Origin: a virus
DNA length: 22,518 nucleotides
Strand: one strand, 5' to 3'
Virus record (IMG/VR): IMGVR_UViG_3300025276_003974
Span: 1-22,518 of that record
Shown: in pieces, positions 13,314 through 19,350 of the stretch
Layout: every line of letters begins with the position of its first letter
Position numbering within the stretch: the first letter of the stretch is position 1
Translations under genes and position numbers: made by a program
The notes under the pieces: model-generated
Told to the model about the DNA's origin: nothing
Databases searched by the model: none
The model's input: only the letters and a program-made list of their open reading frames with translations

Positions 13314-14410
13314 TTTGATTGCGTAATGTTTATCAACACATCACCCCCTCCATTAAGCTGTATTAGGGCTGGGACACCATCTTTGTACATATTAACATCT
13401 CCGTCAGTATCTCTTGTGGTCGTTACATCTGTAATATGTACCGCACTTTCACTGAATATGCCAATACTATCTTCGTCATAGAATGCCTGAACAGTGGTCT
13501 TATATGCATTAATTGTAGGAAGAACTGGATCGATTGCTAACTGCTCATCTTGTAGCATAGCAGTTGCATCTAGGATATTGAATAGAAAACTAATGTCTAG
13601 TCGATTAACATCCAACTCTTTATATTCTAGTTTATCCTCTTCCAATGCATCTTCATTAAGCCCTTTAAATTCTAGTACATCACTATCCAGATATTCTGAG
13701 ACCTCAGCTTGTTGGATATATCCTATGCCTTCTAGCTGTGCCGGTGGTGTAATAATCAACATATTGTTAATGCTGGCTTCAGTGATGTCTAATATGATAG
13801 GCTTTGAAGGTAATGACATGAGACTATTCACTAGCGTGGCTTGGAATGCCTGATCTAATAACACCATGCCTACATCTGTAGATACCATGATTTCTCCAGT
13901 CCAGCATTCACCAGTTGGTGGACATGAGGGTAATAATATTATAATACTGCGTCCGAGTTCATCTACGGTCATAGTGAAGTCAGTACCACGCACAGAAATT
14001 GTGGCAGTCGGTGTGTAGAGTTTTACATTCTCTCTTGAGTTTGCCGCAATTGCACCTGAGGAGTACCGAACGGTACCTAGTGCTACGTTCATTGCTAACG
14101 TTCCAGTGCCTGCGTTTGCGTCATAGATGAAGTCATCGATAACTAGCACACTCTGTTCACTGATATTTACTTTAGTATCATCTACAAAGGTTAAAGCGAG
14201 TTTGGTCTTGGCTGTAGATATCTCATCATCCATAGAAATCCCAGTGCCAGTCTCCGTGAGAAAGCTTTCGCCTTCACGTTCTATTTTGGCCGCTGGTCCT
14301 TCTTGTTGAGTGATACTTCCTACCTCTTCTACTACTGCCCAAGCGTTGGAGCTTGAGAAGCAGAGAAAAGCGAGAAGTAGTATCCTAGTTTTGTAAGACG
14401 TTAATGGCAT
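13310..14410 (-). CDS. Exported FecR-domain protein
   Basis: 366 residues starting with a signal peptide (MPLTSYKTRILLLAFLCFSSSNAWA). Residues 30-145 are a FecR domain: GSITQQEGPAAKIEREG, GISMDDEISTAKTKLALTFVDDTKVNISEQS, GTVRYSSG and TPTATISVRGTDF are classic family motifs. FecR domains act in the periplasm, often sensing or relaying signals. The remainder is acidic, and the last residues (DVLINITQSN) resemble the ends of both neighbouring curlin proteins. I use ATG 14410; a TTG at 14425 would add five residues but leaves the signal peptide less natural. It overlaps the upstream curlin gene by 26 nt and the downstream one by four. Possible roles: a periplasmic partner of the CHASE2 cyclase, or a cell-surface component of the curli-like system. 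Confidence 0.83.
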   Translation of the reverse strand: MPLTSYKTRILLLAFLCFSSSNAWAVVEEVGSITQQEGPAAKIEREGESFLTETGTGISMDDEISTAKTKLALTFVDDTKVNISEQSVLVIDDFIYDANAGTGTLAMNVALGTVRYSSGAIAANSRENVKLYTPTATISVRGTDFTMTVDELGRSIIILLPSCPPTGECWTGEIMVSTDVGMVLLDQAFQATLVNSLMSLPSKPIILDITEASINNMLIITPPAQLEGIGYIQQAEVSEYLDSDVLEFKGLNEDALEEDKLEYKELDVNRLDISFLFNILDATAMLQDEQLAIDPVLPTINAYKTTVQAFYDEDSIGIFSESAVHITDVTTTRDTDGDVNMYKDGVPALIQLNGGGDVLINITQSN

Positions 14411-15071
14411 TTGAATCGCCGTCAACAGTCATGACAACTGTGGGAATATCGTTCCCAGTTTGCTTAAGATTGATATCGTTAAAGTTAGACGCAACAGTTC
14501 CACCCACAGTAATTGTGTTAGTGGCATTTGCAGAACCTAGCTCTAGATCCACAGAGTTGTAATCACCCGTGACTGCTAGGACAGTAGTAGTATCAGCTAC
14601 CGTTACATCAGTACTACATGCAGATGCAGTTCCTGTAGTTGATGCAGTAGATGTACTACCCGATGTAGTACCGACAGACTTTGTTCCTGCGCCATCGTTT
14701 GTTCCACATAATGTAACAATGTTGTTATCGCCTGTCACTGCGCCTGTGAAATCGTTCTCAGCCGCAATTCCCATTACCAATTCGTTAGAATCTCCAGTAG
14801 CAGTATAATTTATAATTGCGCTTGCCGCTCCTGTTGATGTGTTAATATCTATCTTGTTACTATTACCAGTTTGCACAAGATCAATATCTTGAGAATTGCC
14901 AGTAAAAGTAGTTGGCGTAGTTGTTGATCCAATCGTGTTACTATCACCAGTTTGTGTTATATCGATGGTCGAGGACGAACCCGCCTGATCGATATATACA
15001 TCACTAGCGAATGCAATTGAACTTGTTGCCGATAATACAGCAACATATAATAAAAGCTTATTGATGCTCAT
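14385..15071 (-). CDS. Secreted curlin-repeat protein (CsgA/CsgB-like)
   Basis: 228 residues with a signal peptide (cut likely after IAFA, residue 22). The mature N-terminus is SDVYIDQAGSSSTIDITQTG, followed by repeats of the curlin form x-QTGDSN-x-(I/V) (QTGDSNTIG, VQTGNSNKID, TGDSNELV, TGDNNIV, TGDYNSVDL, DGDSNAINVLQN). This Gln/Asn ladder of beta-arches is the hallmark of amyloid subunits exported by CsgG. The central Ser/Thr/Ala-rich stretch is low complexity and has two cysteines, unusual for CsgA. The start at ATG 15071, with AGAGG upstream, places the signal peptide first; the longer frame to 15134 has no export signal. It is the first gene after CsgG in the operon, so it is the best candidate for the main exported subunit. 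Confidence 0.87.
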   Translation of the reverse strand: MSINKLLLYVAVLSATSSIAFASDVYIDQAGSSSTIDITQTGDSNTIGSTTTPTTFTGNSQDIDLVQTGNSNKIDINTSTGAASAIINYTATGDSNELVMGIAAENDFTGAVTGDNNIVTLCGTNDGAGTKSVGTTSGSTSTASTTGTASACSTDVTVADTTTVLAVTGDYNSVDLELGSANATNTITVGGTVASNFNDINLKQTGNDIPTVVMTVDGDSNAINVLQN

Positions 15072-15147
15072 AATTTTTTCCTCTTGGGCTCCCACCCATG
15101 TTATTTCTTGATTAATCTCCTCATCATCTATCAATTAATGTTAAAGT

Positions 15148-15164
15148 GTTATCCTTATGATAAC
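15148..15164. other. Stem-loop between csgG and the first curlin gene
   Basis: GTTATC (15148-15153) and GATAAC (15159-15164) form a perfect 6-bp stem with a 5-nt loop in the 124-nt gap, the largest in the operon. With no T-tract it may be a processing site that lets curlin mRNA differ in amount from csgG mRNA. Confidence 0.45.
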
Positions 15165-15195
15165 GCATCGTGTATGTTCATATCTCATAGTCTAC

Positions 15196-15984
15196 TTACT
15201 TGACAAAGGTCCAGTATTGCTTACGTTCACCTTCCTTTATCATTTCAACGACAGATTGTTCTATCGCTACCCTAACCGCATAATTTACCGGCTCATTAAT
15301 ACTGTGTCCTAATTCCGCTTCTAGACTATTTGTACCCATGTCGAAAAACCTAAAAAATGTCATGCTAGTTCCAGTGCTGATAATCGTTTTAGTTACCGAT
15401 ACGCTTATCAATACTTCACCAGTTTGTACACTTACCATTCTCATTGTTACCGTCACTATATCCTGACGATATTGTGTGCTAGGTCCTACTCCTAAATATC
15501 GAGCCCCGGCACCACCTGTTAAAACATTCGAATCATATCCAATTATTCCACCCTCTACTATGACTCCAGCAAAGAGCATTGGTCTAAGTTCTCTTGTGTC
15601 TTTAACTGCCGAACGAGCCTGTCTTATAATTTGACGCTCTTTAGTTAAATTCTCCAGTCCTACTCTTTCCACTACTTGAAACCAAGTTCCTCTACCTACT
15701 TCTTGTAGAGCCTTGATCAGCCAAACTTCAGCGCCTTGTGTAACGGCTGTACTTATATTTGCCATTCTTTCACTAGGCTTTCTTTGCCCAGTTTTGTCTG
15801 TAAATCCATAAACAGCTACAACTGCTTTACCCGTAGCTGGAGCTGGCATGGTAAGAAACTCCGTATTCTCATTCTTAACTACCTGAGCCTTCTCAGGGGT
15901 GTGTTCGAATCCAAAGTCTGTGACTAATGATGCACATCCTTGGATTAGAAGCACGGCTAATAGTAATGCTATAGTTCTGATCAT
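15196..15984 (-). CDS. csgG: CsgG-like curli secretion channel lipoprotein
   Basis: Outer-membrane lipoprotein that forms the nonameric curli export pore. The N-terminus is a lipoprotein signal with lipobox LIQGC (Cys17). The core follows CsgG closely: VAVYGFTDKTGQRK, MANISTAVTQGAEVWLIKAL, WFQVVERVGLENLTKERQIIRQAR, VEGGIIGYDSNVLTGGAGARYLG, QYRQDIVTVTMRMVSVQTGEVLISVSVTKTI and FFRFF. Length (262) is near E. coli CsgG (277). By eye, the constriction residues Tyr51, Asn55 and Phe56 of E. coli correspond to Glu72, Asn76 and Ile77, so the pore lining is partly changed. The ATG overlaps the CsgF stop (TAATG). CsgF, two curlin-type proteins and FecR in the same operon make a dedicated export system likely; csgE and csgD are not seen. 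Confidence 0.94.
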   Translation of the reverse strand: MIRTIALLLAVLLIQGCASLVTDFGFEHTPEKAQVVKNENTEFLTMPAPATGKAVVAVYGFTDKTGQRKPSERMANISTAVTQGAEVWLIKALQEVGRGTWFQVVERVGLENLTKERQIIRQARSAVKDTRELRPMLFAGVIVEGGIIGYDSNVLTGGAGARYLGVGPSTQYRQDIVTVTMRMVSVQTGEVLISVSVTKTIISTGTSMTFFRFFDMGTNSLEAELGHSINEPVNYAVRVAIEQSVVEMIKEGERKQYWTFVK

Positions 15985-16448
15985 TAGAATGCAAAGTCCC
16001 CTACAGGTACATCGAATTCCGATACAATATCACCGTTAGAGTTCTTGATGATTACATAAATTCTACCATCAAGTCTCTTCCATGATACACTATCTCCAAA
16101 TGGAGTAATAGCTTCGTACCACTCTCCATCTACTGTAGAAGTTCCATCTTCACCAAACAATGAATCGGCTATGTTCTTTGACAACGTAGCATAAATTCTA
16201 GACTCAAGGTTGTTCTGAAACTTATAAGCGTTAGTCGATTTGAGATCACGCTCCTCTTGATCCTCTAATGCTTTCTTTTCGTCTTTATTCTCTTTTCTTC
16301 TGTTAGCCTCTAACTGCTCTATCGTGAGTATGTGTGAACTGTATCCAATCCCACTAAACGCCGGGGATTTGAACACGTGATTTAACTCACTTGTTTTTGC
16401 CTGGCTTGTTACCAGTACTAGGGCTATCGCTATCCAATATTTTCTCAT
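15984..16448 (-). CDS. csgF: CsgF-like curli assembly protein
   Basis: CsgF is a secreted partner that inserts its N-terminus into the CsgG pore and helps anchor or nucleate curli at the surface. This 154-residue protein has a signal peptide (MRKYWIAIALVLVTSQA) and a mature N-terminus ELNHVFKSPAFSGIGYSSHILTIEQLE, matching the CsgF pattern (TFQFRNPNFGGN...LLNSA). A charged, Lys/Glu-rich stretch (about 49-70) may form a helix. The C-terminal strands DGRIYVIIKNSNGDIVSEFDVPVGDF resemble the CsgF end. AGGAAA lies 9 nt before the ATG. The first 62 bases overlap the preceding gene in another frame. The E. coli protein is 138 residues. Confidence 0.88.
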   Translation of the reverse strand: MRKYWIAIALVLVTSQAKTSELNHVFKSPAFSGIGYSSHILTIEQLEANRRKENKDEKKALEDQEERDLKSTNAYKFQNNLESRIYATLSKNIADSLFGEDGTSTVDGEWYEAITPFGDSVSWKRLDGRIYVIIKNSNGDIVSEFDVPVGDFAF

Positions 16449-16701
16449 AATCGTATTTTTCCTGTTGTTGCAAGATCATGTCTAATTTTGTCTTCAGTCT
16501 GATTAGATCATTATCTAGCATTCTTACTCTATCTATCAAAGCTATCAGTGTCATATGCGACTGACCAATAACTGGATCGACTTCTTCTGTTACCCAATTC
16601 CATATGTAATATATGAAATACCCTAGACCAACAGCCGCAATGATTGGAAAGCCATATTGACTAATCAATTGGGCTATGTCTAAGCCACTATCTTCTATCA
16701 T
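16387..16701 (-). CDS. Small membrane protein with coiled-coil tail (holin-like plan), copy B
   Basis: 104 residues: a short N-terminus, then a membrane segment (about 17-36, GFPIIAAVGLGYFIYYIW), a helical coiled-coil-like region (MTLIALIDRVRMLDNDLIRLKTKLDMILQQQEKYD) and a basic end. The plan is like BhlA/UviB-type holin-like proteins, but no firm family match is visible. It resembles the 92-residue product at 17091-17369 (both have a GFPI membrane segment and a NRV/DRV-x-x-x-x-N-(E/D) helix). It overlaps the 66-aa gene by four bases at its start and csgF by 62 bases at its end. Could be a membrane component of the curli module or a lysis protein. Confidence 0.73.
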   Translation of the reverse strand: MIEDSGLDIAQLISQYGFPIIAAVGLGYFIYYIWNWVTEEVDPVIGQSHMTLIALIDRVRMLDNDLIRLKTKLDMILQQQEKYDYEKILDSDSPSTGNKPGKNK

Positions 16702-16898
16702 TGGTTCCAGGTATCAAAAGGCATGGTGACCTTCTTCAACCATCCATTAGGTTGTACTACAAATACATCACCAGGTTTATACAACCAATGATCTCTGGGT
16801 GATCCGTCTTTCTGTACACCCATAACTTCACCTTCCCATTCTCCACTTACTTTAAAATTACTACCTGCTTGATCTATATTATAATCTAACCACATCAT
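16698..16898 (-). CDS. 66-aa small protein with GDVF-PNG motif, copy B
   Basis: Begins MMWLDYNIDQAGSNFKVSG and ends with PGDVFVVQPNGWLKKV followed by a short tail. The block GDVF-x(3)-PNG-x(2)-KK is shared with the neighbouring 64-aa protein (GDVFRLGPNGYFEKI). It starts with an ATGA overlap of the upstream stop and ends with an ATGA overlap of the next start, so all four genes here are tightly coupled. No signal peptide or membrane segment; function unknown. Confidence 0.7.
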   Translation of the reverse strand: MMWLDYNIDQAGSNFKVSGEWEGEVMGVQKDGSPRDHWLYKPGDVFVVQPNGWLKKVTMPFDTWNQ

Positions 16899-17089
16899 AT
16901 TGTTGGTCCATCCTCTATTTTTTCAAAGTATCCGTTAGGTCCTAATCTGAAAACATCACCGATGGCGAATTGTACATCATCGATAATAAAAAACTTGTCA
17001 TCTGGATCTTTATCAGCCAGAATCCTAAATCCATCCTTAAATCTCATTAACAGTAACTCTGTAAAAAGCTTCGCTGTATTCTCAAACAT
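16895..17089 (-). CDS. 64-aa small protein with GDVF-PNG motif, copy A
   Basis: MFENTAKLFTELLLMRFKDG is followed by a strand-rich region (KFFIIDDVQFAIGDVFRLGPNGYFEKIEDG). The start at ATG 17089 has AAGGAA 8 nt upstream and lies one base after the stop of the 92-aa gene; the longer frame to 17125 would overlap that gene. The GDVF-PNG block suggests a small beta-rich fold shared with the 66-aa product. No function recognised. Confidence 0.7.
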   Translation of the reverse strand: MFENTAKLFTELLLMRFKDGFRILADKDPDDKFFIIDDVQFAIGDVFRLGPNGYFEKIEDGPTI

Positions 17090-17090
17090 T

Positions 17091-17369
17091 TTAGTCTTTC
17101 CTTGCATCCTTCTGCCCATCCGCACGTGCTATTATGTTCAGATCTGGTTTCACTCCAAACGCATGACACACCATTATGTCGATACGAACTACTTCGTTAT
17201 TCATCGTCTTAACTCTGTTATCAAGGGCTTGTGCAAAACCCCTTTGTGTCTTTATATCACTCAGTACGCCGTCTAGTATAAATCGTAGAGTTAAGAATAC
17301 AAAGAACCCACCAGCTAGAGCCGATGCTATCGGAAATCCCACATCTGCGACTATTGTAAAAATATCCAC
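17091..17369 (-). CDS. Small membrane protein with coiled-coil tail (holin-like plan), copy A; first gene of the curli operon
   Basis: 92 residues with one strong membrane segment (about 8-33, VGFPIASALAGGFFVFLTLRFIL), then a helical region (ALDNRVKTMNNEVVRIDIMV) and a charged C-terminus. The start is GTG at 17369 with AGGAG 8 nt upstream. It is the first gene behind the TATAAATA late promoter at 17403-17410 and begins the long operon through CsgF and CsgG to the cyclase. It is similar in plan and in two motifs to the 104-aa product at 16387-16701. Could be holin-like or an accessory membrane component. Confidence 0.73.
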   Translation of the reverse strand: MDIFTIVADVGFPIASALAGGFFVFLTLRFILDGVLSDIKTQRGFAQALDNRVKTMNNEVVRIDIMVCHAFGVKPDLNIIARADGQKDARKD

Positions 17370-17402
17370 ACCTTCACTCCTATTTAGCTTTGTCTTTAGT
17401 TA

Positions 17403-17410
17403 TATTTATA
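17403..17410 (-). promoter_or_regulatory. T4-type late promoter of the curli/FecR/cyclase operon
   Basis: Exact TATAAATA on the - strand, intergenic, 33 bp ahead of the first start codon (GTG 17369, with AGGAG). It directly abuts the T-tract of the preceding terminator. It is the only clear promoter ahead of the ten-gene operon, which places the curli genes in the late class controlled by the gp33/gp55/clamp system. Confidence 0.75.
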
Positions 17411-17432
17411 AAAAAAGGCGCCGTGAGGCACC
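17410..17432 (-). terminator. Rho-independent terminator after the 117-aa membrane protein
   Basis: GGTGCC-TCAC-GGCGCC (17417-17422 with 17427-17432, one G-T pair) followed by seven T residues on the - strand. The stem extends by two further A-T pairs. The T-tract is the first part of the late promoter box. Confidence 0.9.
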
Positions 17433-17463
17433 TTAAGTTCGAAATTATATACGATTGTGGGAG

Positions 17464-17817
17464 CTAGTCGGGATAATCTATCTTTATGTACCCCAATGCT
17501 ACAAGTGTGGACATGATGTCAGAACATACGCTTAGGATAACAAATGGTAATGAGAAGTAGAACGCCTCTATGAAGCCAAGTGGATGCAGTACGAGTACTC
17601 CCGCAACGTGTATGAAACGACTCTGCCACATAGCATTGACATCGAAGTCATCAGTTAGTTCCACAATCTTAGTGCCGATGATCATATGAAATATGACCCA
17701 GTAAAACATTGAAGCAAAGACAACTGATATTCCAGCCAAGATATAACTAGCTTCACTAACGAACTCAGTGAAAGCTAATGCTATTAGGCATATTAGAATG
17801 GGATATTTAAAATACAA
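17464..17817 (-). CDS. 117-aa polytopic membrane protein
   Basis: About four hydrophobic segments (roughly residues 3-20, 25-48, 70-85 and 88-112) joined by short loops; the acidic loop VELTDDFDVNAMW lies between the second and third. The start is TTG at 17817 with AAGGA 9 nt upstream; no ATG or GTG in a better position was seen. It is a single-gene unit between a UUCG-loop terminator upstream and a T-rich terminator downstream, but I see no clear promoter in that gap, so expression may come from readthrough of the CobS transcript. No family recognised. Confidence 0.65.
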   Translation of the reverse strand: MYFKYPILICLIALAFTEFVSEASYILAGISVVFASMFYWVIFHMIIGTKIVELTDDFDVNAMWQSRFIHVAGVLVLHPLGFIEAFYFSLPFVILSVCSDIMSTLVALGYIKIDYPD

Positions 17818-17834
17818 GTTTGTAATCCTTATAA

Positions 17835-17856
17835 GAAAAGGGGTCCGAAGACCCCT
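17835..17856 (-). terminator. Strong rho-independent terminator after CobS
   Basis: On the - strand, GGGGTC-TTCG-GACCCC (17840-17855, 6-bp stem with a stable UUCG tetraloop) is followed by TTTTCTT. It lies 23 bp after the CobS stop codon. Confidence 0.92.
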
Positions 17857-17878
17857 CGTTTAAGTACTGTACAGTTAT

Positions 17879-19075
17879 TTAGTAAGGTGTGCCTAATACA
17901 TTTGAGGCTTCATCGACATAAGCCATAACTTCAGGCTCAGTGATTCCCATATCGACATCAGCATCGATTTTGGTGTAGAGATCCAAGAACCCAGCACGTG
18001 TATCAGTGTCGAAACGATTGACACATAACTCGATGGCTTTCATACGATCATTGAAGATCGAGAAAGTCTGGACAATGTGGCACAACCTACGAGTCGAGAT
18101 GATCTCATCGATCCCACCATCTTCGAAAGTCTTACGGATCGCTTGACCCCATTGAACTAGCTTTTCAGCAAAGTCAGTATCGACTGCACCGAACTTGGTC
18201 ATGTGGTTATTAACAATCTTCTTCTCAGTGGCAGCCGTTGGGTATGGTTGCTCAAGAGTGATAGTGAAACGCTCAAGAAAGGCTTCATCGATTATGGTAG
18301 CCGCTATGAAACGACCAGCTTCATCGCCTTGACCCTTAGTGTTAGCAGTAGCAATCACATTGAACCCTGGCTGAGGCATAATAACTTCACCAGTTTTCTT
18401 GATCATGAATGGCTTACCCTCTAGGATACCTTGAAGACACATTAGCTTGTTAGAGCCACGATCAATCTCATCGATCAGCAGGATTGCTCCAGCTTCCATC
18501 GCTTTGATTACTGGACCTTTTGCAAAGACAGTCTCACCATCTAGCAATCGAAATCCACCGATCAGATCATCTTCATCAGTCTCAGGCGTAATCTGAACAC
18601 GAACGTATTCACGCTTTAGGTTAGCACAGACTTGCTCGATCATCATTGTCTTACCGTTACCAGATAGACCAGCAACGTACATTGGGTAGAACAAGGCACT
18701 TTGTACAATCTTCTTAACATCGTTAAAGTAGCCCCACTTGACAAAAGTACTGTCGGCTTGAGGAACGTAAACTTCTTCAGAAGATGTACTCATCACTTTA
18801 CCAACGGCTTTTGCAATCGGTGATTGCGATTGAGGAATTGCAGAGGGCGAGACTTGCGCCATAGGCATCTGAACTACATTACCAGATCCGATCATCTGGT
18901 AGACTCCACGAGCAACCCGTGGCATCTTCTTCATTAGTGTGTAGGCTGCGGAGCCTGTAAAGCCTTGCTCTTCAGCAAACTTAAACAGTTCGGCACGTTC
19001 GAAAGATGGCTTGTCTGCATTAGCAGAAACGAAGGCATCTAGTAGGGTACTTTGGGCATCATTTAATTTCATCAT
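17879..19075 (-). CDS. cobS: MoxR/CobS-type AAA+ ATPase
   Basis: AAA+ ATPase of the MoxR group, usually annotated CobS in marine T4-like phages. MoxR ATPases work with VWA-domain partners to remodel protein complexes or insert metals; CobS proper works with CobT in cobalt chelation. Residues 1-100 are a helical N-terminal domain. Walker A is GLSGNGKT (136-143), Walker B AILLIDEIDR (197-206), sensor region NVIATANTKGQGDEAGRF, and the arginine-finger region is DEAFLERF. The start is ATG 19075 (GAGAG 9 nt upstream), with an adjacent in-frame ATG at 19072; a GTG at 19093 is less likely. Its own promoter cassette is at 19120-19147. The VWA/HExxH partner gene lies just upstream, so the two probably act together. 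No cobalamin genes are visible, so the phage role may be unrelated to B12. Confidence 0.9.
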   Translation of the reverse strand: MMKLNDAQSTLLDAFVSANADKPSFERAELFKFAEEQGFTGSAAYTLMKKMPRVARGVYQMIGSGNVVQMPMAQVSPSAIPQSQSPIAKAVGKVMSTSSEEVYVPQADSTFVKWGYFNDVKKIVQSALFYPMYVAGLSGNGKTMMIEQVCANLKREYVRVQITPETDEDDLIGGFRLLDGETVFAKGPVIKAMEAGAILLIDEIDRGSNKLMCLQGILEGKPFMIKKTGEVIMPQPGFNVIATANTKGQGDEAGRFIAATIIDEAFLERFTITLEQPYPTAATEKKIVNNHMTKFGAVDTDFAEKLVQWGQAIRKTFEDGGIDEIISTRRLCHIVQTFSIFNDRMKAIELCVNRFDTDTRAGFLDLYTKIDADVDMGITEPEVMAYVDEASNVLGTPY

Positions 19076-19119
19076 AATATAATCTCTCTTCACTTTGGTT
19101 TACTTCATTCTATACAAGT

Positions 19120-19147
19120 ATTATAGCAGGTTGGACCACAATGTCAA
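19120..19147 (-). promoter_or_regulatory. Sigma-70 promoter cassette of CobS
   Basis: TTGACA (19142-19147), 16-bp spacer, TATAAT (19120-19125) on the - strand. The stop codon of the 60-aa gene lies inside the -35 box. The flanking sequence is shared with the promoter at 21571-21598. Confidence 0.82.
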
Positions 19148-19172
19148 CCATTATTTTCACTATTTTGAAAAT
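19127..19172. repeat. Promoter-cassette repeat, copy 1 (copy 2 at 21578-21623)
   Basis: 46 bp here match 21578-21623 at 41 positions by direct count. They span part of the promoter spacer, the -35 box and about 25 bp upstream of it (AAAATAGTGAAAATAA on the - strand). Shorter relatives of the -35-proximal part occur at 21685-21715, 9752-9768 and 10072-10087. Confidence 0.75.
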
Positions 19173-19326
19173 TAATTTCATCTAACATATCCATCAGATC
19201 AAGTTTCAACTCCGCTAAAGCGAATTTGGTATCTTGGGCTATCGCTCCAGGTCTGACACTTTCTATAGTGGCAAAGGCATTCTGGGCGGCACTTATTGCT
19301 TGCATTTTGTTCTCAATATTTAACAT
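19144..19326 (-). CDS. 60-aa helical hypothetical protein between CobT-like and CobS genes
   Basis: MLNIENKMQAISAAQNAFAT is followed by ALAELKLDLMDMLDEINFQNSENNG; mostly helical and acidic. ATG 19326 has GGAG 7 nt upstream; an ATG four codons earlier (19338) has no ribosome binding site. The gap to the CobT-like gene is 24 bp. Its last codons and stop overlap the duplicated promoter cassette of CobS, so the C-terminus may have been reshaped when the cassette arrived. Function unknown. Confidence 0.68.
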   Translation of the reverse strand: MLNIENKMQAISAAQNAFATIESVRPGAIAQDTKFALAELKLDLMDMLDEINFQNSENNG

Positions 19327-19350
19327 CTTTATCTCCATTATATAATTATA

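Noticed and set aside
13494-13853. 119-codon + strand frame opposite the FecR gene
   Set aside because: Low-complexity Ser/Asn-rich antisense shadow with no ribosome binding site; the - strand protein has clear FecR motifs.
14385-15134. Longer N-terminus for the first curlin protein
   Set aside because: The signal peptide begins at the ATG at 15071, which has its own AGAGG; the upstream extension would bury it.
17866-17875. Palindrome ACTGTACAGT upstream of the CobS terminator as a possible operator
   Set aside because: A single 10-bp palindrome with no promoter next to it and no second copy; too weak to call.
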